From Lingula anatina (lineage: Eukaryota > Brachiopoda > Lingulata > Lingulida > Lingulidae), in contig NW_019775314.1 of assembly GCF_001039355.2 (NCBI RefSeq), positions 254,313-318,312 of the forward strand: DNA of 64,000 bases. The letters run 5' to 3'. Below the pieces are notes generated by a model. The model saw nothing but the letters and a program-made list of their open reading frames with translations. It did no database searches and had not been told where the DNA came from. Made by a program: the position numbers and the translations under genes. Position 1 is the first letter of the stretch. The number at the start of each line of letters is the position of its first letter. Positions 27,293-40,637 of the stretch are shown here, piece after piece.

Positions 27293-29013
27293 TAGTAAGA
27301 GACGAGGTTTTGAAGCCCCTTCCAGCGAGGGGGAAAGGAAATGTATAGTGAGCAAAGAAGCGTAAAGGAGGGGGGTTTGAGGAGGTTTTTTATATGGTAT
27401 TTCTTATGTAATTGTATAGCGAGCAAAGAAGCTTAAAGGAGGGGTTTGTATGGTTATTTTTTTAGCTATTTTTAATTTCAGGGGTTATTGGAAAAAAGTT
27501 TTGGATTATTTATTTATTGAAAGGTCAATTTGGAACCCGTTTTTTCTAGAAATGCGCAGAAGAATAGTGAGCTAAGAAGCGTTTTCAGGAGGTTTTTTGT
27601 ATGGTGTTTCTTATGTAATTGTATAGCGAGCAAAGAAGCGTAAAGGAGGGGTTTGTATGGTTATTTTTAGCTATATTTAATTTCAGGAGTTATTGGAAAA
27701 AAGTTTTGGATTATTTATTTATTGAAAGGGCAATTTGGAACCCTTTTTTTCTAGAAATGCGTAGAAGAATGCATTTGGTGAGCCCTCACCCGTCTCTTGT
27801 TTGTGAATATACAGCTGAATGCGTTAAGGCTTGCATGAGCTAGAAACCTCTTGAAAATACAATGTACCTTAGCGGTCTGCGCCAACCATGCAGAAAATTG
27901 ATTTTGTCATTACTGATGTCTCCTAGCTGACCTGTGATATGCTTACAAAGGAAAGTTCTAGAATATTTTTGGGAATCATTGCAATAATTAAGACACAGAG
28001 GGAGTTTTAGAATATACTGGAACTTTGAAAAGTTATTTTAATATAAAAATCATAGACACCTAGGTATCTGCACCTCACATACTGGCAATATATCAAAAGT
28101 ATTTACTGTATGCGCAGTGAACCTGCACCAGCCATGCGGTAAATTGATTTTGCTATCACTGATGTCTCTGAGCTGACCCGTGATATGCCCACAAAGAAAA
28201 GCTCTAGAATATGTTGGGAAACATTGCAATAAGACACAGAGAGAGAGTTTTAAATGTACTGGAACTGTGAAAAGTTTTTTTAATATAAAAATCATAGACG
28301 CCTAGATATCTGCACTTTACATACAGGTAATATATGAATATTATTGTACGTATGCGCAGTGCACCCAAGCGGTCTGCGCCGGCCATGCAGTAAATTGATT
28401 TTGCTATCACTGATGTCTCTGAGCTGACCCGTGATATGCCCACAAAGAAAAGCTCTAGAATATGTTGGGAAACATTGCAATAAGACAGAGAGAGAGAGTT
28501 NCAGACCGCTTAGATGCATTGTATTTTCAAGAGGTTTCTAGCTCATGCAAGCCTTAACGCATTCAGCTGTATATTCACAAACACGAGATGGGTGAGGGCG
28601 CACCAAACGCATTCTTCTGCGCATTTCTAGAAAAAAGGGTTTCAAATTGCCCTTTCAATAAAATAAATAATCAAAAACTTTTTCCAATAACTCCTGAAAT
28701 TAAATATAGCTAAAATAACCATACAAACCCCTCCTTTACGTTTCTTTGCTCGCTATACAATTATATTTATTCTTTAAAAAAAAACTCCTATTAGGTTTTA
28801 TTGAATCATCATTAGAATTTGCTCGTCCCTCGTTTACACTAAAATGATTGTCATTAAAATTCGCTTGCAAAGCCTCCTTTCTGTTTCAGGGGTCACTAAG
28901 AAATTACATTGAAAGTACACTCCTCCTCAAAAGGTTCAAGGTTCACTAAAAAAATTACATTAAAAGTATATACCTCCTCCGAAAATGCAGGTTGAAAACC
29001 TCGTCTCTTACTA
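27293..29013. mobile_element. 1.7 kb foldback DNA transposon with terminal inverted repeats and 10-bp target duplication
   Basis: The ends are perfect inverted repeats of 19 bp (TAGTAAGAGACGAGGTTTT and its complement). They are flanked by identical CTACCAGCAG at 27283-27292 and 29014-29023. Inside, 27610-27870 and 28516-28765 are long inverted arms containing GCGAGCAAAGAAGCGTAAAG and CTTGCATGAGCTAGAAACCT. Between them lie about two and a half direct units of about 250 bp (landmark ATTGATTTTGCTATCACTGA, near 27896, 28143 and 28395). The left flank additionally repeats the GCAAAGAAGC block three times (27352, 27424 and 27630). A single N at 28501 sits at the inner end of the right arm. There is no transposase frame. 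A target duplication of 9-11 bp with long inverted arms suggests a Mutator-like or foldback element; this is inference. Confidence 0.85.
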
Positions 29014-29023
29014 CTACCAGCAG

Positions 29024-30406
29024 TTCAACTGGAAAATGATTCAACAATTGCCAACAGCTTAAATAAAACCATGCTTGTTAGACCTTAATTTAACAGAAAT
29101 AATACTCTGGTAATTTTCTGATAATCACCACATTCAGTGGGTTTTTAGATCGTAATAGCAATATAGTGTCCTTTAGAGGAGAAAATGGAAAAGTTAAAAT
29201 TGCAAGGATTCTGGTTATATATAATAGCGCGCACATTGTAAACATAAACCTTCAATATTCCAATCGTGATTAATTTTTGTCGTGACTTACGGTATGACTG
29301 ATGAAGTAGTAAAAATGTATGTGCATAAATGTAAATGTATGGTGATACTGAAGTTATTGAATCACCTTGGTTTATACGTTACTCGATGATAAAGTGTGAA
29401 AGTGAATGGTGTTAGTTTGTATATATATACCAATGTGCAGGAGGGAAAAAAGAGAGCTATAGGCCAGACACGCGTGAACTGTTTACCTTCAAGTAATTTT
29501 CAATGTGTTTTAATTATAATAACATGTGCAGCAACTTAATTGTCACGCTCGAATTTATTCACAGAGAGCTCACTATTAATTTTACAGAAAATCCTTCACC
29601 CTATGTTGCAGCGTACTGCTCCTGAGTCTCTCCCGTTTCAACGACGTAAATGTTCAGTGTATAATTTCATCGAATAATACTCCCAGCATAAACTCCAATA
29701 AGTCTGCCCCAGCTTGTATTTTTATAATTGCCATATCAGCACGATTTTTATTTCAGTGCCAGTAAAGAACAAGCGGGCATATACATATGTAAATGATGCT
29801 TATGTGAAGCGGCTGCTCCGCTCGTTCTCTATAGAACTCAAACCTACGCTTATTGACGACCTCGCATTAATGTTAGTTATACAAAAGCAAGTGTGTCGCT
29901 AAGTAGCATCAGAAACCCGGGGTGAAAATCACATCGTTGAATACAGTTTTACGAGAGAAGAACGTATTTATGCAGTTATGTAATTAATTCATGAGACGGC
30001 GGTTGTGAAATATGGATCTGTCATTTTTATGCTGCTGAAGTATATTCTAAATAGCCGTGATGTGGGACGAAGCAACGAGTCTATATGAATTATGCACGTG
30101 TGCGTTTGAATGATTTAAAGTTGAGACACAGCCTTTTCTAGGACTAAACGTGCGTTGATGATCGAATTGCTTAATTTATCTTGGTTGTGTCATTTACCCG
30201 CTGAATCCAAAACGGAGCTGCTGCTATTCGAGACGAAGTTGCACAATTGTTATTACGTGTAATTGAGGCGCTCATCAAGAGCGTATTATCAATGGATTAA
30301 CGAGGAGCTGAAATTAACGTTTTTCTGATCAAACTACAGTCGTATATATACGAATATATATGTAGATTTTGTAGTAACACTCAAGAGACTACGAGAATAG
30401 CCAAGC
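29024..30406. other. Intergenic, upstream of the copper transporter
   Basis: No exon is recognised. The promoter and 5' UTR of the transporter must lie here, but I cannot point to a convincing core element. Confidence 0.35.
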
Positions 30407-33400
30407 ATGAACATGACGGAAAAGCACAGATATGACATGTTTAGCACCAGTAACATTGTAAGTAATGGCGGTATACTACCGATATATATTTCTTCCATTT
30501 GTGAATCCAAGATGTCAAAAATAAGTTTTAAATTATTTTTACTATCATTCAGGCCCGTAGCCGGGGGGGGGGGGGGTAGGGGGGGTTCAAAAGCACCCAC
30601 CCCCTTTTCTACTGGGAAAAGGTCCCCCCTGGATAAAGTTTCATCTCGATACACGAAGGTTTCATGGTAAAAGGTCCACTTTTTCATAAAGAGAAACCCC
30701 CTTTTGAAATTGCTGGCTACGGGCCTGATAATTATAGTACTTAAACTTTATTCATACATTTTCCCCTTTCATTTTCCCAACATAATTGAGGTTCATTAAA
30801 CATGGGGAGGGGGGATAACCCTGCATCTGGAAATGGGGAGGAGGGCGTGCTAAAGGTGTACTGTTTTGGGTACAGCTACATGTACTAGTATATATGCATA
30901 TTTGAAAAATATATCTGTGCGATGATTAACATAATCATTTCAAGAAAGCCTTGTTAATGTACCCGATTCTACTAAGACTTTTGTCTATATGTGATACAAT
31001 GTAATGGGAATGTTATACTGCCCTTAATGTAGCTGATGGTATTCCGTTTATCTAATTTTTTTGTTTATTTATTAATTAAGTTACCTATTTGTGTTTGCTT
31101 ATGTATCGATGCATTAAGTCATATAACGCATACTTTCGATTACCTAGTATTCCAACATTTATTCTGTCAAAAGTTAGAGTGTATCAAAGCGGTTTAATTT
31201 TGAATTATGCATGCGTTGACCCAATTTGAGTATACGCATAGTTTACTATTTCTTTCAGCTGAAGTTTCACGTTGGAACCGGTGAAACGTTGTTCTTTGAA
31301 AAGTGGCTAGTCAGTCAGGATAAACGTAAGTCTGTCTGTCTTTCTTTCTTTCTTTCTTTCTTTCTTCTTCCTTTCCCTCTTGTCAGTGAACCTTTCTGCA
31401 TTTAAAGTATGCCTGTATTTCTTTATTTCTTATGGCAGCCTGTAACCGCATTCAGATTCAAACATCATGCCATCTGGGTCGATCCAACTCTGCGGACGAT
31501 TCTCGCAACAGTGCAATCAGTGGGATCAGCTTAATTGTCTGACACGCCTCCTAAAGCAAGGGGGGATTACCTGCGCGCTCGACTGAATTACCCCCCCCCC
31601 CCCAAGCTGCTCGAGGAGCTGCCCTCTCGCCAAGTAAACTTCTGGAACTTTCAATAATATGCACCTCAGTTCACTTAACATTATTATTATTATTATTGAT
31701 CATAAAATATCATACATATGTGACATTATCAGAGCTTTAATACATTTTTTTGCTTTTGTTTCCTTTATTGTCAAAAAAAAAAAAAAAAAAAACACCATGC
31801 ATATAAGGGGTGCGCGTTCGTCACTAGCGGTGCACACTTTATAACGGTGTAGTGGTAAGTGGAGAAAGATGCAGTGTTTAGCAATATCATACATATTGTT
31901 TCAATGTCATACATATTGTTAAAGCAGATATGTTTGACTTCATCTTTTGCATAAATTGCCTTTCATAGCTGTGATAATCGAGTTAGTTCCCGTTGGCCGT
32001 ACCATGAAATATTGGCGGAATTCAAACCCTCATATCTCGGAGATTTGAACATTGTTTCACGACATCTAGCTTCTTTTTGCAGGCCAGCCGGATCTAGGTG
32101 CTGACTATGACGTCACGCCGTACTGCATTATAAATCTGGTATTTGACAACATGATCCAAATTATGTAGTCGCCTACATTAACACCCATGTAACAAGTCAT
32201 ATACAGGCATGTACAAGACCATCCTGGTGATTACGCCAACGAAATAATTAATGATCTTACCTCGATTGGAATAAGCTATAATGTAATGATAGGAACGCGG
32301 CGTCGGTTATGTGAAACTGAGTCAAAATGTCGGTTTTACTAGTGTATCAATGCTAAAATAGCGCACGGTTATTATTATCGAGTATATAATAGCCTTATTT
32401 GACAAGTCACTCTTCTCTTTAACACATTAAAAAGATGATTCCTAGGTCAATACCGCGTGTCATCATCGTCATCATCATTATCATCACCAGAATGATCCTC
32501 CGTATATCGAAGGTCGTCGGTACACTCCACGGACCATGGACCGCTTGTCAGAGAAAATGAAATGATGACAAGCAATGATGATAAATTTCTACATTTCTAT
32601 TTTGTGTTTTAAACGTATAGCTTTTGAACAAATATTGAGGTTAGGTTTTTTTTTACCATGCAGCCCAATATTCAAATATTAAGCCATTTTCCCTTTTTTC
32701 CTTTAGTCGCGTTCATCCAGACCGGCAATTGACTTAATGATGTCTCATTAGAGTACTACATGTAGTTAGTCGCACTAGCACCACAGCCCAGACTTTTAAA
32801 TCACAAATTTTGGCATTCATTGACCAACGTCAGTTTTCAACCAAAGACCGATATCTATTTATTTTTCCAGAGTTCTTGGTAACCTGTGTCGCAGTGTTTT
32901 TTCTTGCCTTTTTCCATGAAGGCCTCAAAGCGTTGGTTGATTACGTCAAGATGAGCAGAGACCGAGTCTATGACGCCACGCAATCTGCCACTGTGCGACA
33001 GACTTCAGAAAAAGACAAAACGGAAAAGACCGGAAACGCTGAAAGCATGGGTCACGAACCGAGGTAAAACGCCTTCGTAGGACGGTAAAATCTCCTATTT
33101 CTTAGAAAGTGATATAAGTGACCGATATGTTTCAATATATACATAAAAAATGACAAAAATACGAAAATTATTGAATAGGAATCATCCATAAAAGATGCTG
33201 TCGGTGCTTTTTGACGTCATTAGAAACTAGAAACTTTGAAAAACACCAGAACCATTGCGCCAACGCACTCTATAACCTGCCATTATTTCTGATACCTCTG
33301 TCCTCCAAACGCCGCAAAATCTCTCCATCCTTTATGCTTATAGTCGTTAGACTGAGCTTTCTCGGATGATTCGCACGGTCATTTGGTAAACTGAGTTATA

Positions 33401-33814
33401 GTTTCAGTTGACAGTGACTCGGCTTTGTTTTCATTCGGAAAACAAATAAGGGCGCAAATATAAAGGGAAACTATGATACTCTCTGAAACCCAGGGTGGTA
33501 AATTCCTTGTTTGTGGAACTACGTTTTAATACAGTATAAGAACAAATAATGAACCAATTTTTCTTTTCTTTTTTTTTTACAGGCCGTTCAGTCGATCATT
33601 TTGCGCGTTCCACGTTCTTCATTCCTTCCTGTACATGAGCCAAATGTTCACTGCGTACACTCTAATGATAATCTTCATGACCCTAAACGTCTGGCTTTGC
33701 ACTTTGGTTTGTCTTGGGGTCGGCTTCGGGATACTGCTGTTCAGATTACCAATCTGTCCGATGCAGTCGCCATCTATTGACAATAAAGGGAACGATGGAA
33801 AAGGAACGGATTGA
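30407..33814 (+). CDS. SLC31A: CTR/SLC31-family copper transporter, complete, 4 exons, 180 aa
   Basis: Exons 30407-30457, 31259-31325, 32871-33063 and 33583-33814 join in frame with GT-AG introns and total 543 nt including TGA. Members of this family form homotrimers that import Cu(I) across the plasma or endosomal membrane. The short N-terminus is Met-rich (MNM at 1-3, Met11). Exon 2 gives the conserved pre-membrane stretch (FHVGTGETLFFEKW). Exon 3 gives TM1 (about 38-57) ending in the family motif FHEGLK, then a charged cytosolic loop (about 60-110). Exon 4 carries TM2 with the copper-selectivity motif MxxxM (MIIFM, 132-136) and TM3 with GxxxG (GVGFG, 149-153). The C-terminus lacks the HCH tail of human CTR1, and the short ectodomain resembles CTR2, so CTR1 versus CTR2 is left open. 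The start is the first ATG of an exon with a strong donor (ATT|gtaagt). Intron 1 carries a MITE (30550-30727). The exon 1 assignment is the least certain part; the core of the family is clear. Confidence 0.9.
30550..30727. mobile_element. Short DNA transposon (MITE) B2 in copper transporter intron 1
   Basis: It is bounded by CAGGCCCGTAGCCGG and the complement CTGGCTACGGGCCTG. It is homologous to 17673-17842 along its length, including the poly-G/C tract near the left end. The open frames over it on both strands come from the element. Confidence 0.8.
31441..31602. repeat. Family A MITE remnant in copper transporter intron 2
   Basis: It matches one arm of the 306-533 element (GCATTCAGATTCAAACATCA, TGGGTCGATCCAACTCTGCG). 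It lacks the mirrored right arm and ends in poly-C. Confidence 0.6.
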
Positions 33815-34016
33815 ATTTGATCTTGACATGGTTGACTTATAACCATCCTTCATTATCAAAGAAAAAATAAGGATTTGTGATAGAATTACCTAATGGAATA
33901 TGTGGACAGTATTTATGTATTTTAATATTAAAGTATATCATGTATAACAAAGTCATAATATATTATATTATCTGCACACCTTCCGTACACAATTTGTGGG
34001 GTTGCTTTTATTTGAC

Positions 34017-34028
34017 AATAAAAATAAA
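34017..34028 (+). terminator. Polyadenylation signal pair for the copper transporter
   Basis: Two adjacent AATAAA hexamers (34017-34022 and 34023-34028) lie about 200 bp after the copper transporter stop codon. They are the first such hexamers downstream and are the likely poly(A) signal. This rests on motif and position only. Confidence 0.5.
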
Positions 34029-34843
34029 TTTTAAGATTTTTTCGCTTAACCCCCCTCTCTTAATCTATCGGTGGATTAAAAATGAAAAAGAAGAAATAAC
34101 CGCGGGTTTTATATCATCAAAATACTTGTACAGTATATGTACGTGATATAATGTTGTCAGAGACTAGAGGTGAGTGAATGTCAAAGTAAAGACGATTAAT
34201 TATCCTGATCGATGTTTGCGAGCTCATGAAATATTTTAAACCGAAAATACCTTAGAATCCGAACAGTTGGTGAATCCTACTCTCATCAACTTTTTAAGTC
34301 CCTGTACTTTGGTATAAACCAATTTTTAGATCAGCATTAGATCACCATCATATTGACCTTCGCCATTTTAAATAATTGTATAGTATTTTTCGGCCGGCGT
34401 CGAAAAAGTCCTTTCCGTAAAAGTGTCACAGGAAACCGATCTTGTCAAACAGTCGCAATATTCAATTTCAATTTATTAACCCCTTGAGCCCTACGGCTCA
34501 ACAGAATGTAATACGCCTACAGTGACAATATAAAGATACTGTATATCAACTCAACTACCACTACGACAACAACTTCTACTGTCTGATACAAGTAAGAATA
34601 ATTATAATAATAATAATTCATTGGACTGACGTTAATCTTCGCAATAAGTGATATAGTGTAGTGTAAACATGGCGGTACTTGGGATGCATCCAATCATGAA
34701 ATAATGGGCATACGTGCATTCGTCGACGTTTCGCATTATGGCCTACGTGGACTAATAAAGAGCAAGGCTATTTTCAGTTAGAGCAGTTTAGCCCATTTTT
34801 AAAGCACTGGTAAGTACGGATATAGCTTATCGGGAAATTCTTT

Positions 34844-34844
<1 letters not shown>
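34029..34844. other. Intergenic between copper transporter and hydrolase copy 1
   Basis: No exon is recognised. Confidence 0.35.

Positions 34845-34895
<51 letters not shown>
34845..34895. repeat. AT microsatellite
   Basis: An uninterrupted AT run of about 50 bp, upstream of hydrolase copy 1. Confidence 0.9.
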
Positions 34896-34897
<2 letters not shown>

Positions 34898-35236
34898 CGT
34901 AAGCTATAGTACCATCTTTAAAAGGGTTTTGCCCTTCTGTAACTTATAGACGCCGGGACGCATGCTCCATGCAATGTATTAAAACATCGGATTAAATACC
35001 CGTACCATTCTAAGAGGCTTCGTTTGGACTAGGGAGGGGAAATGCTTATACTTTATAAAGTTGAGCATACTCGAGGAGATTAACCCACCTCTACCCACAC
35101 GCACACACACTTACATACACACACTTACGCACATAAACACACATTTACACAGAAAAATAAATGGAGCATATAGGGGCGTTTATATACCCTTCCTTTTAGC
35201 AAACCCTGTCATTCAACGAGCACCCTGTAGAACGCC

Positions 35237-36938
35237 ATGTCGCTGCCAGCGGATTTCCAGGCCTTGCACCCTGAGTGTCAAGCTTTCGTGCGAGACCGAA
35301 TAGACACGCAAATGAGGGGAGATGATGATTGGAATGTCACCAGGAAAGCAAAATCAGAAGCGACTGCCAAGGCGGCAAAAGAGGCCGCTTACAACTTCAA
35401 GGGGACGCGGAGAGCGATAACTATTCCGTCACCGCACGTGAAAGGTACATGTACACGTATACGTTTCATGTCCATATATAGCTATTGACATCTGAGGCCT
35501 GTTCACGAGTGATCTAGACTTTAGACTTAGGCTAAATTTTTGAACCAAATTTACAGTCTGACCTGACCCAGGACAACCTAAAGGCTGACAAGTAATCCAA
35601 TTATAAGAAATATCGTTGCGTAATATATAAAAATGAAACATTTCTAGCATCTCAGATAAATATTTTATTTCTTCGGTGTAAAGTTTGTTTGTGAAACCTG
35701 GTCGTAGTCGGTCTTATATATACTCGAATACATGTGATGTTATATCCTAACAGGTTGCAGGGGCGGATTGAAGCCGTCTTCTGGGTCTTCCGGAAGACGG
35801 TCTGGTTTTCAAGTTTAAATTGACGGGTATTTAATTTTTTTCTGTCGGAAGACGGTCAAAAAATGGATGGATCAACAAAGATTATATGTAAGACTGTCAG
35901 AAAATATCTGTGGATCCGCCCCGGGTTGGCAACTAGAGTTTTGGTACATGGGGTTCTTCCCCTGAGAGGTTTGATGCGATTTTATGGTATGCGTTATATA
36001 TGTTGCCCGAAGTCTAGACGGGTGCAATTCATGACATCGACGCATTTGTCATTGACGTCTCTGGCCTGCTGAAACGGTGACCATTGAGTCGATCACCCAA
36101 AGGGCGACAAATGTTCTGCAAAATAAAGACAAAAGCTTTAAAAAACTCTGACTGGCTCTATTTTCTTGTGAAACAGAGGCCACAAAAGTACCAGAAGACT
36201 AAGTACTTTAGCTGGATATCCTGGCGCATGCTTAGTCGCACTGGATATTGATATCCCTATAGCTGACTAAAATTTTATTGAATTGTTTTCAATAATTTGA
36301 AACATAAGGGTGAGGTGGGCATGGTGCTGCTGCAGACTTCAAATTTGACTTGATAAACGGTTCCTTCTTACTCATGCATATTCTGAGCAGAGGGTTTTGT
36401 CATTTGTGTTTCTAATGCACTCAGTTTTTCACTGTGCCAAAACCGTGACATAGTGGAGCCATTAAAACGCACTTATTTGATGCAACAGCTTACGCACGTT
36501 TGCGACACCAATATAACGGAGGCTTCGTCGCTAGGCAACCGCATTATATTACCCGTATCTTAGTAATCGGTCATACATTTCGATGTAATTTGTATTCGGG
36601 ACTCAAAAGACGTTGGAGAAGAGTTAACGACAATGATGAAATTGTCTCTCTAATCGGCAGAAAACGTGATGAACGTGTGGCAGTACTAGCCAAGTAACGA
36701 CGAAGAAGAGAGCCTTTGTTCCACACGCTCTTCAATAACAAGCCATTTCAGTGAAGTATATACTGGTACATGTACCCCGGTATACCAGTTAGATGAGCTC
36801 ACTCGGCAAAATTCAATGACAAATTTACCGACGCTGGGGTGTCACTCACACTAGAAAATGACCTAGATGCTCCGGTCACGTCATTAAGAGTCGTACTTAA
36901 TAAGTAACCAGTGCTTCCAGAGAGGTCTTTATATAAAA

Positions 36939-36969
<31 letters not shown>

Positions 36970-39900
36970 ACGCATTTTCCATTGGATACGGATTCAAAGT
37001 TCAGATTAAAACATCACCAGATGTCGTTGTAGAAGACTGCCCTCAAACATTGCACACGATCAAAAGCAACACGTCAACTTGATCTATTAACAGTTTTCAC
37101 TGTAAACATAACATCAAACGTTCCTATTCGCAATAATTTCAGTGGGCTTTAGAGCATGGGTTTACACCCCCGCCAATTGCCCCAAGAACCCTCCAATCGT
37201 GGTGTACTTCCATGGCGGAGGCTGGGTCCTCTGCAGCTTGGAGGATGTGGATACTTTCGTGAAGATGCTGGCTGAGTAAGTCCCTTTTACAGATTGTTAT
37301 AAAAATCTCACCTGAATATGGTTTTCTGAAGCTGCGTACTGTATAAATCATTGCGCAACACATTAAAAGTCTCTTAGGCAGGAAATGTCTAAGTTATCAA
37401 ATGAATTTGTTGAGCACTGAAGGCATGAATTGATAGCATTTGCAGACTCTGTGTTCATAAAATATATCCAAATGTTTCCGCTATGCCTTTCATTAAGAAA
37501 TATGAAAGTGGGTATTACAAATCAATTTAAAAACCATTCAGATAACCGAGTTAGTAATCCAGATAATTATAAATTGATACTACCTACAAAATTACGAACA
37601 ATCTTACTTTTAACCAAATTCCTAAAGCAAATAGTGTTTGCACGAACCTCATATTTTCAAGTCAGTGATGATTGCGGTCTCTTTTCAACTGAAATGTCAA
37701 CATTATTTATTTGTGGGCCAAATGCATGCTTTCGTACCTAACGTGTATATCGCATATATGTTGTTGATTCGACCTAGATTGCTACTTGTTTTTTGCCATC
37801 TAATTAAATTAATGTTAATATATTATTTGTGTATTTATTTTATTAATCCTAGCACCGCCAAATGCATCATAGTGAGCGTGGATTACCGCCTGGCACCAGA
37901 ACACAAATTTCCTGCCGCCATTGACGACGCCGAGACTGCCGCCAAATGGGTTCTGGGGAACAAGGAATATGTCGGTAAATAAATAAACAAATAAATAAAT
38001 AGAAAGATACATGCAGTTACCTGTAGATAAATGCAACCAATACATTAAAAACGGTTATAAAAAACAAAAGTAAAAATACAAAAGTAAAAGTAAAAAAAAT
38101 AGAAAATACAACAATCATTCAATGAATAAATTTCAAGAGATAAATTTAAACAATAAATATATGTATAATAACAACGCCAATAATAATAATGTAAATATAT
38201 AATTAGAGGACGTTTTTGACTGATTTTTGTCACAAAGTCCATGCAGATAATGAGACAAAACAGAGAAACGCCTTCAACCTGCTTCTTATTATTGAAATAT
38301 ACGTAGAAAAGGCGTTTCTTTGCTTTTATTTTTCACCAGGTGGCACGACGATCAGCAAGGTTGGCGTTGTTGGTGAAAGTGCAGGAGGACATCTATCGGC
38401 CTGTGTGTCACATGATGTCCCAGGACTAGCGTTTCAGGTAAATGTTTTTTCTCACCTTAGAAAGTATTAGAAGACCGAAAGAAAGAAAGACATTTAAATA
38501 AAAATAATAACATGTCCACTACCTTTGTCATTTCAACCAAGCAGAAAAGTAAAGCAATGGCCACTATTACATGAAAACAAATTTAGCCGTTTACCAACTG
38601 GTCTGGAGACAGTCACGAGAAGTCAATTATTTTATTGAGGTGATCCCCTAGTCAACTCACTCCGCCATCCTACTAGTAGATCCCCATGGCCACTGCATGA
38701 GCAAGATAGGTCATCACTTCTTAGAACTGTCTCCTCATATTCAATCAAATTTTGGTCTTCGGGTAAAAAAAAAATTGATAATATCCCATCCTTGGGTTGA
38801 ACCTATCCAACAAATGCCCTCATGCAGTCAGAGTCAATGTAACCTTTTGGCATGTATCTCAATTTTTATCGTGTTAGAATAAGAAAAAGAACTATGGTAC
38901 ATATATATAATCAAATAAAAATATAATTAATATAACCAAACATTTGCAAATGAGCTGCATGGTATTTCCATGTTCTATCCCAGGTACTCATCTATCCGGT
39001 GACGGATATGCGGATTGACACCCGGGAGTCGTACAAACGCTATGCTGATGGTTATGTTCTTACCACTGAGGCTATGTACTGGTAAGTACGAGCAGTAAAA
39101 CTTGAATTCAGGGTGAACTTAAAACTGTTTCTTAAACGATAATGCACTAGTATACTTGTGCATATACCAAGCCATTAATGCTAAAAAACGACACATGCCA
39201 TACTTACCTGTGTTTTAAACTTACTGCAGAATGTAAAATTGTCATTCAGCTAGCTTATAGAGAAAGTAAACTGTCTACATGTCTTAGAATGTACTCAAAA
39301 CTGATAGCAGCTCCAAAGAGGATCAACATCGTCACCTTGCCTTCTTAAAAACCTTGTATTTTAATCTTGTGTCGTTTTCAAGGTTTGTAAATCACTTCCT
39401 CCATAACGAGGCTGAGAGGTCGGATCCACGTGCCTCTCCGATTCTCCGGACTAAGTTCGACCACCTTCCACCAGCCTTGTACGTGGCTGCCACCCACGAT
39501 GTCCTGCTTGACGAAGGGATGGGTAATAGTCTTTTATTTTATTATTTATGTTGTGATTTTTTACGTGTGAATGCTTATTTAGTACTTGTATATTACTAAC
39601 GGCTCTGGAGCCATCTTGAATTGCGACCATTGTTGAACACTTCGCTATTAATTCCCTTCGTTTCCAATTTTTATTCTATGAAATCAAGTTTCTGCTTTGA
39701 ATTTTGCCTTATAGTTATTGACTCAATACAAGTTCGATCTGTGGCGTAGCTGACAAAGGATAGAGATCAATAACCATCCATGCCCAAGCTTCACTTTAGG
39801 GTTGTAGGTTTTATCTCTTTAGTATGAAAACTGTACTGAAGCAAAACAATTTGATGGATTTCATTCGGCCTTATTCCATGCCCTGCAGCTGCCATAAGTT

Positions 39901-40637
39901 TAATTCAACGGTCAAAACGTAAGGGTTTAAGATCTGTACTGCGCGACCGGAGTCAAGTGCCTACAATTGCATGTGACGCTGTTTTTAAATCTGCAAATGG
40001 CTGCCCATATGCATTCATAAATAGTAAAACCCTTTTTATGTGTGACAATTATCACATTTACACTAAAATGCTGATAATGACTAGATGACTACTGGTACAT
40101 GATTTGTGCACATATGCCCGAGAAAAAAATAGCAGTAAAGAATATATAAATATGCTTAGCTTTCCATGCCAAAGTACAGAAAAACATCAATATATGTATT
40201 CCACTTTCTGAAATAATATTGCAGTTAAGCCAAAATATTGAAGCAAAACCACACGTTCGTTTTTCAGAGTATGCCAAAAAACTGAGAGAGTCCGGAGTAA
40301 CGATAGAAACCCTTATCTTAGAGGGAATCACTCACTGTACGGTTTATTTTCCAAGTAAGTTATATTTATTTTTCCTGAATAAATTTCAGTATACCTGTAT
40401 TATTTCAGCATTTCATTAAATTTAAAATCCTGCTAGATATCATAACAAAAGTAATGCTCATTGTTACTATCGCTTTTGTTATAAATGTATAAATATTTGA
40501 TATCTCCACCTTCCATTTCCCTTATAATTTTAATGCAGTGCATGTACATTTAATAATATGTTTTAGATTATTTTAAAGAGACGAACGCCAAGATATGCAG
40601 GAAGGTTGCAGAGTTCGTGAAAAAACATTCTGAATAA
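35237..40637 (+). CDS. Alpha/beta hydrolase (HSL/family IV esterase-like), array copy 1, intact, 318 aa
   Basis: Eight exons: 35237-35444, 37143-37275, 37853-37974, 38340-38437, 38984-39081, 39383-39522, 40268-40354, 40567-40637. All introns are GT-AG and phases agree, giving 957 nt with stop. The oxyanion-hole motif HGGGW is at 93-97, a DYRLAPEH-type motif at 124-131, and the nucleophile elbow GESAGG has Ser168. Asp259 (in HDVLLDEG) and His289 (in GITHC) complete a triad with the spacing of the hormone-sensitive-lipase/arylacetamide-deacetylase group, which hydrolyses carboxyl esters. There is no signal peptide or membrane anchor, so it is probably soluble; at 318 aa it is shorter than anchored AADAC proteins (about 400 aa). 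It has GES where copies 2-4 have GDS. Its long first intron contains a hAT-like MITE (35758-35923) and an AAAT repeat. The substrate is unknown. Confidence 0.92.
35758..35923. mobile_element. Miniature hAT-like element C3 in copy 1 intron 1
   Basis: It opens CAGGGGCGGATTGAAG and closes GTGGATCCGCCCC, which are inverted termini like those at 1355. It has an internal inverted GTCTTCCGGAAGACGG motif. It is about 165 bp and non-coding. Confidence 0.65.
36939..36971. repeat. AAAT microsatellite
   Basis: ATAAATAAATAAATA units within copy 1 intron 1. Confidence 0.9.

Noticed and set aside
30334-30687. 117-codon minus-strand frame and overlapping 87-codon plus-strand frame
   Set aside because: Both are mostly the MITE at 30550-30727, whose relative at 17673 has different interruptions. 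Only the first 17 codons on the plus strand are used, as copper transporter exon 1.
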